64,000 nucleotides of DNA from Dermacentor variabilis (GCF_050947875.1 NC_134573.1:63403815-63467814), one strand, 5' to 3'. Numbered from the stretch's first letter, positions 42,264-53,943 are shown. A program made the numbers and translations. The notes: generated from the sequence alone by a model not told the origin.

Positions 42264-43417
42264 TTATGACTGGGTTGCATGAAAAATTCAGTATAGGCGG
42301 ATGGCAGTGCTGATGTGAGAAAACTAAATAGGTGGGGAGGACAGTGCTCCTCCCCTCGGCCTTCCTCTGCCCGGCTGCTGATTGTGTTCACTCATTTAAC
42401 TGCTTCCTGGGTGCTCCGATTGCGTGTAACAAGCCGCGGCTGTCGGCGTTAAAGAATAGCAGTGCTATAACAACTGCAAAGAGGTGTGATGGGTGGCAAG
42501 CGATATGCGAGCACCGCCAAGGCATCACTTTGGTGGCCCCAAAAGGGGCCTTTTAAAGGTTGCGAGAAGGCTGCCGCAGCAGCCTGTCAGCTTGAGAAAT
42601 CAAGAAGAAGCGCTGAGGAGAGATCGCCACAAACATCTTGCGACGTGCTTCTCACTGTATTGTACGAGAGAAGGTTCTGTCCGTCAGCCATGCATGCTTT
42701 GTGCGAAGCTTGCCGACATCCTTCTCCAAGGCATCCAAGTGCTCCACGTTGTGCAGCAGGAGGTTCCTCGCGAAAATGAAGCCCGGAGGGACTGAATCAT
42801 TGGCCGGGCCTCCTGTCAGGACAATGTTGAGGCAGCCTGCCCTACCGCGTCGTCGCTGCCATCGTCGCCGTCGCTATCTGATGCCAGCACGTTTGTGACG
42901 ATCGTCTCATTGGTTAGAAGCACTTACTTTCCAAATCTATAGCTGTGCGCTTTCTTTTCACTTGCAACGCCGTGCATTGCCGTTTATCAGTGGGCGGATC
43001 AGCCATCTTCCATTTCGGCAGCGAGTCAAGTGAAGCTGAGAAATCACATGGCCAGGAATGACTTCGACGCAACCAACATAGATGGCGCGAGCAATTAATC
43101 TGTTCGCAGAGCTGTACTGAATGAGGAGCCAGCGATCAACATGCGAGCAATCTGCTTGCAGCGCAATTGGTGAGGTCCATTCGTGTTTTGGAGCGTGGGG
43201 TGGCATAAATCTATGGGCACAGCCCATTTGTGTTCATAGGGGTAGAAGGGCGATGGGAGAGAGTCGCACGGAGATGGCTGGAAAATGAGCGTACGGCGGC
43301 TGAAGGAGCAGCCCATCGTGCAGCAGCTCGAATTTCTCATTTTCTTTCTTTCCTTTCAAGGATTTCGCTTTTCACTACCTTTCGGCTCGGACACCCAGCA
43401 GCCAGACTTCATCATTA
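42264..43417. other. Unassigned stretch
   Basis: Contains the palindrome GGCCCCAAAAGGGGCC near 42535. No gene recognised. Overlapping frames at 42332-42898 are in all three phases. Confidence 0.3.
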
Positions 43418-44603
43418 CAGTCGAACCAGGCTATATCAAACCTGTTTACATCGAATTATTCTTTATATTGAACAATTTCTGAACACGATATAGTTCCAAT
43501 GAGTATATATAGCAAAAGTTAACGTTTACATTGAACAAAAATATCAGCGACTCCCGATATATCGAACGTAAAGCAGCAGAAAAGTGCCCCCAGAAGTTGG
43601 CTTTCCCTGGCGGTGGCGGGGAAACCAGGCGACGCAGCCCCATCAAGCCACTCTCCCTGCCGTGACCATGCTGCGTCAAGCGAGCTGTCGACACCCCCCT
43701 GCAAAAAATGATCCTGGCCTGCCTGCAGCGCTTGCTCAGACAGCCAGTCTGAGCCCTCATCAAGATTGCGCAAGTGCGAGTTGTCTAGCTGCTTTTTGGG
43801 TTGTTGTGTTTGCGTCTTGTGAGCCTTCTCCCACAGTGTTGCTGTGATGAAGTGGCAGGTTTCGCCGTGAAGTTCAAAATCATAAATCGGGTCGAACGAG
43901 GTGAGAAGTCGGGTGCCCCACTGTGTGCAAGATTCCGAAGGGCACTCTCACCGCGATCTTGAAGAATAAGGGGAAGATTAGGGCTAAAGTGGACAAACTC
44001 ATGACCCGGTGCCCATGGCGCCTGATGTATACGCACGGCTGTGTACAAGTGGTCCATCCGAAATCGCTTCAGACGTGCCGGCTTCCGCGTGCCCGGTGAT
44101 GACTAAATTCTGGTGGGTGCGACGAAGCCGTTGACAAATCAACGATCGACGAGTTTTTGAGTACAGATGATGGTGTCGCAACCACGGGAGAGCCCGAAAA
44201 TGAAGACTGCCGACATCATACCGAGCACAAGTGAAAGTGGGCAAAATGAGGAAAGCAACAACGGTCCTTTGGCCACATACTCCAAGGTGATTGGTGCACT
44301 CGCACTAGTCTGGTGCTTCTGTGCAAATGTGGAAGGTTGTGGCCTCAGCTGCTCCGACTCCTTAAACAATGTGGAGAAGTGCGTGCATCATGGGCAGCGA
44401 AATTACCAAAGCAGCGGAAAATACTGGACTATTTCATGCGAAACTAAGCTAGTTTCATCAATAATGTGATTTTATAAATGGTATGTGCTTTTATGACATC
44501 CAATTCTTAAGCAGGCTTATATCGAATTATGCTCTATATCGAACTGATATGCATTTTTTTTTTCTTTTCTTGTTTTCGAGTTCGATATACCGGGGTGCGA
44601 CTG
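43418..44603 (+). mobile_element. Tigger/pogo-like DNA transposon, internally deleted
   Basis: Termini CAGTCGAACCAGG (43418) and the reverse complement of CAGTCGCACCCCGG (44603) are flanked by TA on both sides (43416-43417, 44604-44605), the pogo/Tc1 target. The inside keeps both ends of a transposase but not the DDE core. Length is 1186 bp. Confidence 0.8.
43870..44460 (+). pseudogene. Tigger transposase remnants (N-terminal HTH and C-terminal end)
   Basis: The N-terminal CENP-B/psq-type helix-turn-helix reads KFKIINRVERGEKSGA, then (after a shift near 43925) CKIPKGTLTAILKNKGKIRA. The C-terminal part reads DKSTIDEFLSTDDGVATTG near 44133 and, in another frame, VIGALALVWCFCANVEGCG..SLNNVEKCV..QSSGK, the helical tail of Tigger-type proteins. 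The DDE catalytic core between them is deleted. It cannot be active and could have been mobilised only in trans. Confidence 0.7.
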
Positions 44604-44689
44604 TATAACCGATAATGCAGCATCTGGGCATTGTAGTAAGCAGGTTATTTCACCATGGAAAACATACAAATGTCGACGGTGCAGCAACT

Positions 44690-44751
44690 TTGCATTGTTA
44701 TAACCGATATATTGTTAAAACCGGTAACATTATATAGGGATTCAACTGTAT
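44690..44751 (-). mobile_element. Another Tigger-like terminal sequence
   Basis: TTATAACCGATATATTG..AACCGGTAACATTATATAGGGATTCAACTGTA reads in reverse as TACAGTTGAATCCC.., a diverged version of the TACAGTCGAACC terminus. It suggests an older element into or beside which the 43418-44603 copy inserted. Confidence 0.4.
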
Positions 44752-45164
44752 GCAGTTCAGTTCCAACCACCCTGCACCCCATAAAGTCGGTCGCTTCAAC
44801 GCCTCTTTTCTGTGCAAAAGCACATTTGAAACAGAACAGCGCGGTGTTCACGGGGTCAAGCAAGGAGAAACGACACGGACGAGCGTAAGTGTACAGGCAA
44901 GAAGTGGATACACAAGAGGCTTCATCTTCCGGGTGTAGTACTGCCAGGGTCGCCCGCTCTCTCCTCCCCTGGACGCCCGTTTCGCTGGGGACAAAGGAGA
45001 CAAAGTCAGCCAGTTGTGTTAGGATTCCATAGGTTCCTGGAATTAGCAGCTTTCAAAAACGCTGACAAAAAGCAGTGTCAAAGTTGCACACAGGTCAGTG
45101 CCAACGCTCACCAGGTTGCTCCCACAGCCAAAGGACGAACCATGCAAAGAGAAATGCCAGATGA

Positions 45165-45640
45165 TTGTTTACAAAGTGTCATGCTCTAAGCGCCCCGCCA
45201 CTTAGATTAGTGAAAGCAAGAGCTCTTCTGACAGAATATGCCAACACAAGAACAACGTACGGGAACTCGAAGCACAGTGCAGCACTCGCTGAACACTGTG
45301 AGAAGCACGGCTGTGCAGTTGATTTCAATGGTGCCTCTGTGATTGAAATTGAGACAAGCCCGGTGTGAAGACCCTTGCTTGAGTTGTGGTATGTACTCAC
45401 AGCACCATCAGTCAGTCGCTGCGGATGCTCTCCCCCTTGTTTGTCCACACCTTCACGATGTCACGGAGAGGAGGAATCGCAACACAAAGAAGACGGGACT
45501 TTAAGGGATGCTGTTTCTTCGGCCGCTTCAGTCATCCCTTGAAGAAGGGACTGAGCCGGTCCTGAAACGTTGGGAACTTCTTAACCTTGGCTGGAGCAGT
45601 TTTCACTTGCAATATTTCCCACTGAGCTAGACCGGTCTCT
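45165..45640 (+). pseudogene. Possible Penelope-like GIY-YIG endonuclease end and 3' region
   Basis: The frame includes SAALAEHCEKHGCAVDFNGASVIEIE (not longer than a domain tail), which resembles the HALAEH..GH..DF....VL segment closing GIY-YIG domains of Penelope-like elements. About 200 bases later GACTGAGCCGGTCCTGAAACGTTGGG echoes the usual 3' end. The RT fragment at 41898 is on the same strand, but 3 kb separates them, so a common origin is not shown. Confidence 0.4.
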
Positions 45641-45979
45641 ATCGAAGATGTTTTCTTTTTGGGACAAAGTATGTGCGTTTTAATTATGCCCACATGCACT
45701 TGCTGTCTCCTGTCACATTGCGAGCACGGATACACCTAATAAGTGTACTGGCAGGAATTCAGAGCTATTTAGGAAGTGCCTGTGACAGTTTGAGCTGTTG
45801 GGGCCAATGAAGGGCATGCATTCATTTTTTCAGAGTGCTTGATTTTTCTGATGCTTTCGTGGCCTCTAGGGTGTTTGCTGTAGGTGTTTTTGATGGGACA
45901 TGATGCGTTTTCAATGCATTTGCAGCCCCCTAGCTCTGCCAAGACAAATTCAGTCTCTAAAGGGGATGCTATTGGGATA
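45641..45979. other. Unassigned stretch
   Basis: No recognised feature. Confidence 0.3.
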
Positions 45980-46142
45980 AACATAGGGGTCAGGCTGACA
46001 GGTCAAGCTTTAATTACCCGGTGAAAGCCAATTTTAGGGATAAAATAACAAAAGCTTTGGCCCATGGAAACACATGGGCGCTGGCTGAAACCTTTGGTCG
46101 GGATCAAATTAACCAGAATTGAATTAACGGAAGTCGACTGTA
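45980..46142 (+). mobile_element. Tigger-like right-end remnant
   Basis: ..GGTCGGGATCAAATTAACC..GAATTAACGGAAGTCGACTG followed by TA at 46141-46142 looks like a pogo-type terminus (reverse: TACAGTCGACTTCCGTTAATTC). No left end is found. Confidence 0.45.
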
Positions 46143-47128
46143 GCTGTCCGAAACCATCTGAAGTACCTGTTGTGCACTCAAATCCTTCTGAAAGAGTGAG
46201 TGTCCTGCCTCATGGATTGATGCATATAGTTACAGGAACGAGACAATGAGTCAGAAACAGTAAAATATTTTTAATTAACTAGAGTATACTTACCAACTTT
46301 CCGCACTTACAAAAACGGCCACGTTTTCGTAAGTGCGAGCCCTTTGCGCTCAGTTGTGCTTGCAATCAGTGACGCTGAATTCAAAGTTCATCCAACTTGC
46401 ATCTAGGTATCATTGCTCTTAAAAGAAACAGTTTGGTGGGGCTTGATGAAGCAGCGGTAGCGCTTTTTCGTGTCAATTTACTGATGCTTAGAAAGCGAGG
46501 CATGCCTTATGTGTGAAGGAACAAATGTGAACACATTGAAACCTTTGCACAAAACAACTGACATGTTGAGGCCTACCTGAGGTGTACATTTGAGGTTTGT
46601 AGAGTATGAACTGGATATGCATGAAGAGGCTGGTTGAAGGGGTTATACTGCACAATGCATGGGGGGAAGGAGGGGTTACATGTACACTGTGTGTGGTACA
46701 CAGACTGAAAAGTATGTTCCTGAGGTAGGACATGACAAGTGAGTTGCTTGGTGATGATCTATACATGACTGAGTGTAGCCATGAGTTTTGTCCCCTTTTA
46801 TTATTGTGTTTAAATTCACACTGTTAATTACCTAAGCTCATAGTAAAAGATACCTTGAGTTGCTCAGGAGGACAGTAAACAGTACTAAGTTGGTTGCATC
46901 TTCTAACTCACTCATGAATTTTTAAAAGTTTGGCCCGACTTAGCTGGAACACCCTGTATTTATGTAGTATGATAGGTGAAGTGTTGTGTGGAAAGCGAGC
47001 ACATTACTACATATTGTTACCAAAAGATGGAAACATTTTTATCTGCTAATGACATTGTGTCGATCTGAAAAGAAGCTATGATTGTTTCTACGAGCATTTT
47101 TGATAATTTCGATTATTTTTCTCTGCAG
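46143..47128. other. Unassigned stretch upstream of the zinc-finger gene
   Basis: Includes a 16-bp hairpin at 46302-46337. The segment nearest 47128 ends in a polypyrimidine tract and CTCTGCAG, and is probably intron of the zinc-finger gene. Confidence 0.4.
46302..46337. repeat. 16-bp hairpin with 4-nt loop
   Basis: CGCACTTACAAAAACG, GCCA, CGTTTTCGTAAGTGCG: 15 of 16 positions pair. Confidence 0.7.
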
Positions 47129-47273
47129 GATTGCCACTGGACCATTGAAGCACCACATAGTCTTTGCACCCAGTGTGTCAGTGAATAGACATAAGACAGC
47201 GTTAATTCTTGGTACGTGCGTTCACCATTATTCGAATCATAGCATCGTTTCTGTGTAGTGGACCAAACACAAT
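47129..47273 (+). other. 5' UTR part of the C2H2 zinc-finger gene exon
   Basis: The tract TTATTTTTCTCTGCAG ends at 47128, a good 3' splice site, so the exon probably starts at 47129. An in-frame TAG at 47256-47258 shows that coding starts after it, most simply at ATG 47274. Confidence 0.5.
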
Positions 47274-48392
47274 ATGAAGAATTCAAGGTACCAAGGACGG
47301 AGTGCTGCAGTTCCACCCCCCAGGCGCTCTGCAAGAATCAGCTGTGTTCGTTTCACACGACTGGGTATGTACAACGAGGACACCGCCGAAGATGAAACCC
47401 TCACAGAGTCCCTGTCAACCATGATGGCATCACTCAAAGTGGCAATGCCGTGCCTGTGGCCACGAAAGTGCCAGGTCTGCGAGAAGACACTGTCCAGCCA
47501 GGCAGCACTTGTGAGACACATGCGCACACATACGGGCGAAAAACCATATGCATGCCCCTCGTGTCCTGCAGCCTACAGCACTCAATACCTGCTTAGCCTG
47601 CACATACGATCGCACACTGGTGAGAGGCCACACAAGTGCCACATCTGTGAACGTTCATTCTCTCAGCGGACTCCACTGATCCACCACCTACGTACACACA
47701 CGGGTGAGAAACCGTATGAATGCTCTCTCTGTCCAGCAGAATTTGTAAAATTTCAGTCACTCTGCCAGCACAAGCGAACACACACGGGTGAGCAGCCATA
47801 TGAGTGCAGTGTGTGTTGCCAGAAGTTCGCACAGCTCCCGTACCTCATAGCACACATGCGCACGCACACGGGCGAAAAGCCATTTGCATGCCGTGCGTGC
47901 CCGGCAGCGTTCACTCATCGAAAGACACTTGCCAATCACGAGAGAACACATACGGGAGAAAAACCGTTTGAGTGTCGCAGGTGTGGCCGCCGGTTCTCTC
48001 AGCAAGGGAACCTGAGGCGCCACCTACGGCTGCACACGATTGACAAAGAACACAAGTGCAGCCTGTGTCCCGCAGTTTTTGCCCTAAAGCCCTCGCTAGA
48101 GGCTCATGAATTGTCGCACAAAGCTGTTAGGCCTTTTAAATGCAGTGAGTGCCCCGCTTCTTTTGTCCACAAACAAAACCTGGACGCCCATGAACGGGTA
48201 CACACAGGTGATGTGCCATTTGCATGTGCTGTGTGTGACAAAAGGTTCTCGGCATTAAGGCGAGTGCAACGACACCTGCTCACTCACACAGGCGAGAAGA
48301 GGTTCAAATGCAGCATCTGCAAAAAGCATTTTACACGGACTTTCAGCTTGGCACGCCACATGCGAATACACGCAAGGAAAAAGGATGCCTAA
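47274..48392 (+). CDS. C2H2 zinc-finger protein with 11 fingers
   Basis: An uninterrupted 372-codon frame. Residues 1-65 are a linker with a basic start (RYQGRSAAVPPPRRSAR) and an acidic patch (NEDTAEDETLTES), and there is no KRAB, BTB or ZAD domain. Eleven C2H2 fingers then run from Cys66 (CQVCEKTLSSQAALVRHMRTH) to about residue 366 (CSICKKHFTRTFSLARHMRIH), most joined by TGEKP-type linkers. Linkers are divergent before fingers 8 (TIDKEHK) and 9 (KAVRPFK). All Cys/His ligands are present. The short basic end is ARKKDA. The likely role is a nuclear sequence-specific DNA-binding regulator; the target is not predictable here. Other exons, if any, were not found, and the in-frame stop at 47256 supports this start. 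It is the only clearly intact host protein gene in the window. Confidence 0.95.
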   Translation: MKNSRYQGRSAAVPPPRRSARISCVRFTRLGMYNEDTAEDETLTESLSTMMASLKVAMPCLWPRKCQVCEKTLSSQAALVRHMRTHTGEKPYACPSCPAAYSTQYLLSLHIRSHTGERPHKCHICERSFSQRTPLIHHLRTHTGEKPYECSLCPAEFVKFQSLCQHKRTHTGEQPYECSVCCQKFAQLPYLIAHMRTHTGEKPFACRACPAAFTHRKTLANHERTHTGEKPFECRRCGRRFSQQGNLRRHLRLHTIDKEHKCSLCPAVFALKPSLEAHELSHKAVRPFKCSECPASFVHKQNLDAHERVHTGDVPFACAVCDKRFSALRRVQRHLLTHTGEKRFKCSICKKHFTRTFSLARHMRIHARKKDA

Positions 48393-48456
48393 AGGGCTCG
48401 CAGGCAGATCTCTGCCTTTTGCAATATGTGACACCACTCTTCACTGCACTTGTATA

Positions 48457-48860
48457 TACGAGGGCACATCAGAAAGTCATTGCCGCTATATTTTATTAGC
48501 CAAAATAAGGTACCTGCAGGTAATTGCAAATATACATACTAATCTACACACCTTAACACTATTTTTTCCATGTAGTCCTCACACCAGTTTAGACATTTGT
48601 CCCATCGCAGCACTAAGTTTGAAATCCTCATGTGGTAGGTTTTGTCTGATTAACTGTGGGACCACCGTTGGAACTGCTGTCTTGGCTTTATCATTGTGCG
48701 TGAATCGCTGTTCTGCTAGGAATGTCTTCAGCGGACCGAAATCTTTGGAAATCACTAGGAGTGAGGTACGGACTGTATGATGGGTAGTCCAGACCCTCCC
48801 AGTGAAATGACTGGAGCTTGTCGGCGGTTCCGATTGCCACCTTTAGTTGCTTGTATGCCA
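48457..48860 (-). pseudogene. mariner-like transposase 3' remnant with terminal repeat
   Basis: Read on the minus strand, FTGRVWTTHHTV then FGPLKTFLAEQRFTHNDKAK, then LSAAMGQMSKLV match the C-terminal part of mariner-family transposases (..HPPYSPDLAP.D..LF..L..FL....F). The plus-strand edge TACGAGGGCACATCAGAAAGT at about 48458 looks like the terminal repeat. The catalytic PDLAPSDY segment is broken. It lies about 65 bases downstream of the zinc-finger stop codon, so part may sit in that gene's 3' UTR. Confidence 0.65.
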
Positions 48861-50907
48861 CCAGAAGTAGTGGTTCAACCTAAGCATTTAATTTGAGAAA
48901 TGCAAACTTGTGCAATGTTGATGCGCAAGACCATTCAATGGTTACTATGTGGCCGAGTTAAAAAGATCTTGTGGCTGTTAACAGTCGACGTGGAGACTCT
49001 AAGTGCCACATTATTGCTGTGGGATACATTTACTCCAACACACTCGTGGGTGTGCAAAGGTGAAGGAGTTAAGCTCAATTTGTATATGTCAGTCCAGCAT
49101 ACTCCAAGCATTGACAGCATGCCATCCGTCTCATTTTTCCTGCCGACCACTAATATTTGCACACAGGCCATGAGACGCTAGTGTTCTGTTTCGGGTAGTC
49201 TTTTTTGCTATAGTGACTGAGATTAAGGTGTCAAATCACAATGACCTATTCTGGACTTGTATCATTTTATGGTGAAATTGAAGTCATTGCATGTTTATAG
49301 AGCAGTATTGCAGTGTAAAGTGTAGCAAGTTTGCAGTTTGAAGTAGTTTGTCAAATGTTTAATGTTGAACATGCAGTAGGTCCTTTCGCAGCTGTTTGAT
49401 CATTGAAGCACTCATTCACAACTGCCTCATTACCTTCAACATAATGTAAGGGGCCAACATGAATGTAACAGAGTCAATATGTTCTATTTGGAGGTTGACT
49501 CATTGCAGGGTGTTCTTTGATTGAGTCTTGGTCCATCAGTAAGCATTTGGAGCTTGTGTGGCTGATGTTCCCATGAGTGCATTGTACTAATGCCTGCAGT
49601 TTCTGTAAAAGTAAGAAGCCAAGCTAGAGCTGTGCAGTGCAATTGAAGAGCTTTTCAAGCTTTGCTATGCAAAAGTTGGCAGCATAGGAACTGGTACAAA
49701 CTACCTATTGTGCTGTTTGATAATGGCAGGCTTTGTGATGCTGCATTTTGTGCAAGACCAGTCCTCAATAAAAGTGATCTCATTTTTAAGGCTTCTGTGT
49801 ACAATTTTCTGCAGTGTTGATACAGACCTTTTGCATAATGCCAACAACCCCGTGCACACGTTGGGTTCTCGCATAGACATGCGCAGGAAACTGGAAAGTT
49901 TGTGGGACGACACATGCCCTGTTACAGGCCTTATTTTTTTATGTCGTGTTTTGTCGTGGGCATTGCGTGTTCACTGCCCCTGCCAGCGCAAGCTTGGTTC
50001 CCTACTGATTAAATGTCTTGGCATGCTTGCATCATGAAAGTGACGTTGACTGCTTTAAAGTGAAAACGGTGACATGAAGAGGCTTCGAATACAGGAGCTA
50101 CATTGGTTGTGTCTGGCATCGTTTCAAATTCCATTGGAGCCACACGAAAAAAAAGGGATGCAGACCAACAAGCGCCGTGCATGCTATAACAGGTTGTGTA
50201 CTGGTATGACAATCTTCTGTTTTCCACATTGTGACGGTGCACGCGCCCTGTGTGCCTAGCAGCAATGCAAAAAATCTTGGAAGGGTTCGGGCGCAGCCTA
50301 ATCGTGGAGGCCATGCGTGGATTCAAGCGATTTGGTTTCCCGAAGATGTGTGCTTGGCAAACAGCAGCACCAGATACAACTTTGCAACCCTACCAATGGA
50401 AACCCATCTGTGCAATGTCAACTTCGTGCACCACATACAATGGTAGTCCCACATTTAAAAGGGAAAGCTGTGTAGGCCTCTTAGCGACCATGCAGCGTAA
50501 ACCACGTAGTAGCTGCTAATGAACAAAGAAACAGAAAAACTTCTATATCACTGAGCGAGACTTCATCAGACATCACGTTGCTGACATATTCCTCACCTGC
50601 CTCACACAAGTGCAGTAAAATTCCATCTTTTTTCAGTGGAGCTGCCACCCGTCCAAATTTAATTACATTTCACATAGTGATGTCAATGACAGCATTTTCT
50701 GAAGTGAGGAGTTTTAGGGTAGTAATTAAAAAATCAATGTGCCTTTACAAGTTTGATCTGCCTTCATAAATAATGAAGTTCAAGAAACCTGGCATGCTGT
50801 GGTGCTCTTTCCTCGAGTTTGTTGCCGTCTTTTATAACCCTGCAACCGACCATAAAAATTTGGCCATTGTAGTCACCATAGCTACCATACATAGCCATTG
50901 CACAAAC
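48861..50907. other. AT-rich stretch without recognised gene
   Basis: No motif-bearing frame found. Contains AATAAA at about 49768, which could be a distant polyadenylation signal for the zinc-finger gene. Confidence 0.35.
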
Positions 50908-50951
50908 GAGAAGAAAGGGGCTTAACCGAGGCGCCCAATTTTTAATAATCA

Positions 50952-51127
50952 TATCATAAGAAGCCAACAAACAGACCACAAGGACAACGCAGGGGAAGTT
51001 ACTTGTACTTACCAATTTAAATATAGAAATTATAGATTAATTTATAATTTCTTTATTTCAATTAGTAAGTACAAGTAATTTCCCCTGTGTTGTCCTCGGT
51101 GTCTTTGTTTGTTGGCTTCTTATGATA
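50952..51127. repeat. ~85-bp-armed hairpin made of two SINE tails
   Basis: TATCATAAGAAGCCAACAAACAG.. at 50952 is the reverse complement of ..TTTGTTTGTTGGCTTCTTATGATA at 51127. The arms carry AAGGACAACGCAGGGGAAGTTACTTGT and its partner. The right-hand arm sequence matches the tail of the tRNA-derived SINE at 57311-57540, so the structure is two inverted copies of that tail. Flanking GAAAGGGGCTTAACCGAGG (about 50914) is the further SINE end in reverse. Confidence 0.8.
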
Positions 51128-51408
51128 GCCATTGGATGTAATCCGCAGCCCTCCATGCCCAGAAGTAAAATAGTGTCTGCCACATCGAAGTTGTTCTAGT
51201 GCCAGCGAGTGCAATTCTTGACAGGAGCAGTGTCGTCGTAAGTTGTGTATAAATTATTTTTTACAGGATGGAAGCTGTTTCAATACTTCAATTGTACTGC
51301 TCTGTACAAGCTGTCATGGGAAGAAGCACTTCTGGCAAATGCATTAATTAATGCATGGCATTAAGGCAAAAGGTGTTAAAATTCATAGCAAGTTAACGTC
51401 ATTTTCTG
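51128..51408. other. Unassigned stretch
   Basis: No gene recognised. Confidence 0.3.
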
Positions 51409-51429
51409 TGCCCCATGTGGCATGGGGCA
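51409..51429. repeat. Palindrome at the 5' edge of the RTE element
   Basis: TGCCCCATG-TGG-CATGGGGCA, perfect 9-bp arms, directly before the RTE coding homology starts. Confidence 0.8.
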
Positions 51430-53943
51430 CAGACAAGTCTATGCCCCTACATGCAGTCATGATGACCAGGAAGTCGAAAGCTTTTATGAAGACGTGGAAT
51501 CGGCGATGGGTAAAGTCAAAACAAAATACACTATACTGATGGGCGACTTCAATGCCAGGGTAGGCAAGAAGCAGGCTGGAGACAAGTCAGTGGGGGAATA
51601 TGGCATAGGCTCTAGGAATAGCAGAGGAGAATTATTAGTAGAGTTTGCAGAACAGAATAATATGCGGATAATGAACACCTTTTTCCGCAAGCGGGTTAGT
51701 CGAAAGTGGACGTGGAGGAGCCCGAATGGTGAGACTAGAAATGAAATCGACTTCATACTCTGCGCGAACCCTGGCATCATACAAGATGTAGACGTGCTCG
51801 GCAAGGTACGCTGCAGTGACCATAGGATGGTAAGAACTCGAATTAGCCTAGACTTGAGGAGGGAACGGAAGAAACTGGTACACAAGAAGCCAATCAATGA
51901 GTTAGCGGTAAGAGGGAAACTAGAGGAATTCCGGATCAAGCTACAGAACAGGTACTCGGCTTTAACTCAGGAAGAGGACCTTAGTGTTGCAGCAATGAAC
52001 GACAATCTCATGGGCATCATTAAGGAGTGCGCAACAGAAGTCGGTGGTAACGCCGTTATACAGGAAACCAGTAAGCTATCGCAGGAGACGAAAGATCTGA
52101 TCACGAAAGATCTGATCAAGAAACGCCAGTGTATGAAAGCCTCTAACCCTACAGCTAGAATAGAACTGGCAGAACTTTCTAAGTTAATCAACAAGCGTAA
52201 GACAGCGGACATCAGAAACTATAATATGGATAGAATCGAACAGGCTCTCGGGAACGGAGGAAGCCTAAAAACAGTGAAGAAGAAACTAGGAATAGGCAAG
52301 AATCAGATGTGTGCGCTAAGAGACAAAGCCGGCAATATCGTTACTAATATGGATGAGATAGTTCAAGTGGCTGAGGAGTTCTATAGAGATTTATACAGTA
52401 CCAGTGGCACCCACGACGATAGTGGAAGAGAGAATAGCCTAGAGGAATTCGAAATCCCACAGGTAACGCCAGAAGAAGTAAAGAAAGCCTTGGGAGCTAT
52501 GCAAAGGGGGAAGGCAGCTGGGGAGGATCAGGTAACAGCAGCTTTGTTGAAGGATGGTGGTCAGATTGTTCTAGAGAAACTGGCCACCCTGTATACGCAA
52601 TGCCTCATGACCTCGAGCGTACCGGAATCTTGGAAAAACGCTAACATAATCCTAATCCATAAGAAAGGGGATGCCAAAGACTTGAAAAATTATAGACCGA
52701 TCAGCTTACTGTCCGTTGCCTACAAACTATTTGCTAAGGTAATCGCAAATAGAATCAGGAACACCTTAGACTTCTGCCAAGCAAAGGACCAGGCAGGATT
52801 CCGTAAAGGCTACTCAACAATAGATCATATTCACACTATCAATCAGGTGACAGAGAAATGTGCGGAATATAGCCAACCCTTATATATAGCTTTCATTGAT
52901 ACGAGAAAGCGTTTGATTCTGTCGAAACCTCAGAAGTCATGGAGGCATTACGGAATCAGGGTGTAGATGAGCCATATTTAAATATACTGGAAGATATCTA
53001 TAGCGGCTCCACAGCCACCGTCGTCCTCCACAAAGAAAGCAACAAAATCCCTATAAAGAAAGGCGTCAGACAGGGAGATACGATATCTCCAATGCTATTC
53101 ACAGCATGTTTACAGGAGGTATTCAGAGGCCTGGAGTGGGAAGAATTGGGGATAAAAGTTGATGGAGAATACCTTAGCAACTTGCGATTCGCTGATGATA
53201 TTGCCTTGCTTAGTAACTCAGGAGACCAATTGCAATGCATGCTCACTGACCTGGAGAGGCAAAGCAGAAGGGTGGGTCTGAAAATTAATCTGCAGAAAAC
53301 TAAAGTATTGTTTAACAGTCTCGGAAGAGAACAGCAGTTTACGATAGGTAGCGAAGCACTGGAAGTGGTAAGGGAATACATCTACTTAGGGCAGGTAGTG
53401 ACCACGGATCCGGATCATGAGACTGAAATAACAAGAAGAATAAGAATGGGCTGGGGTGCGTTTGGCAGGCATTCTCAAATCATGAACAGCAGGTTGCCAC
53501 TATCCCTCAAAAAGAAAGTGTATAACAGCTGTGTGTTATCAGTACTCACATATGGGGCAGAAACCTGGAGGCTTACGAAAAGGGTTCTGCTGAAATTGAG
53601 GACGACGCAACGAGCTATGGAAAGAAGAATGATGGGTGTAACGTTAAGGGATAAGAAAAGACCAGATTGGGTGAGGCAACAAACGCGGGTAAATGACATC
53701 TTAGTTGAAATCAAGAAAAAGAAATGGGCATGGGCAGGACATGTAATGAGGAGGGAAGATAACCGATGGTCATTAAGGGTTACGGACTGGATTCCAAGGG
53801 AAGGGAAGCGTAGCAGGGGGCGGCAGAAAGTTAGGTGGGCGGATGAAATTAAGACGTTTGCAGGGACAACATGGCCACAATTAGTACATGACCGGGGTAG
53901 TTGGAGAAGTATGGGAGAGGCCTTTGCCCTGCAGTGGGCGTAA
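51422..53943 (+). pseudogene. RTE ORF2: endonuclease and reverse transcriptase, one frameshift
   Basis: Part 1 (51422-52966): QVYAPTCSHDDQEVESFYED, ILMGDFNARVGKK, RNEIDFILC and CSDHRMVRTR are endonuclease motifs. The RT starts with GKAAGEDQVTAALLK, NYRPISLLSVAYKLF and DQAGFRKGYSTIDHI. At 52900/52901 one T is missing in GATTACGAGAAAGCG, so IDYEKAFDSV is read as IDTRKRLIL. The correct frame continues in part 2 (52939-53943): VRQGDTISPMLFTACL, LRFADDIALL, INLQKTKVLF, YLGQVV and the C-terminal GRQKVRWADEI..AGTTW domain. Apart from the 5' truncation and this base loss, the frame is clean, suggesting a young copy. Confidence 0.92.

Noticed and set aside
42332..42898. Overlapping 74-100-codon plus-strand ORFs
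   Set aside because: No motif, several phases open at once, no splice or promoter support.
41898..45640. One continuous Penelope-like element from RT to GIY-YIG
   Set aside because: 3 kb of unrelated sequence separates the parts, and the Tigger insertion explains only 1.2 kb of it.
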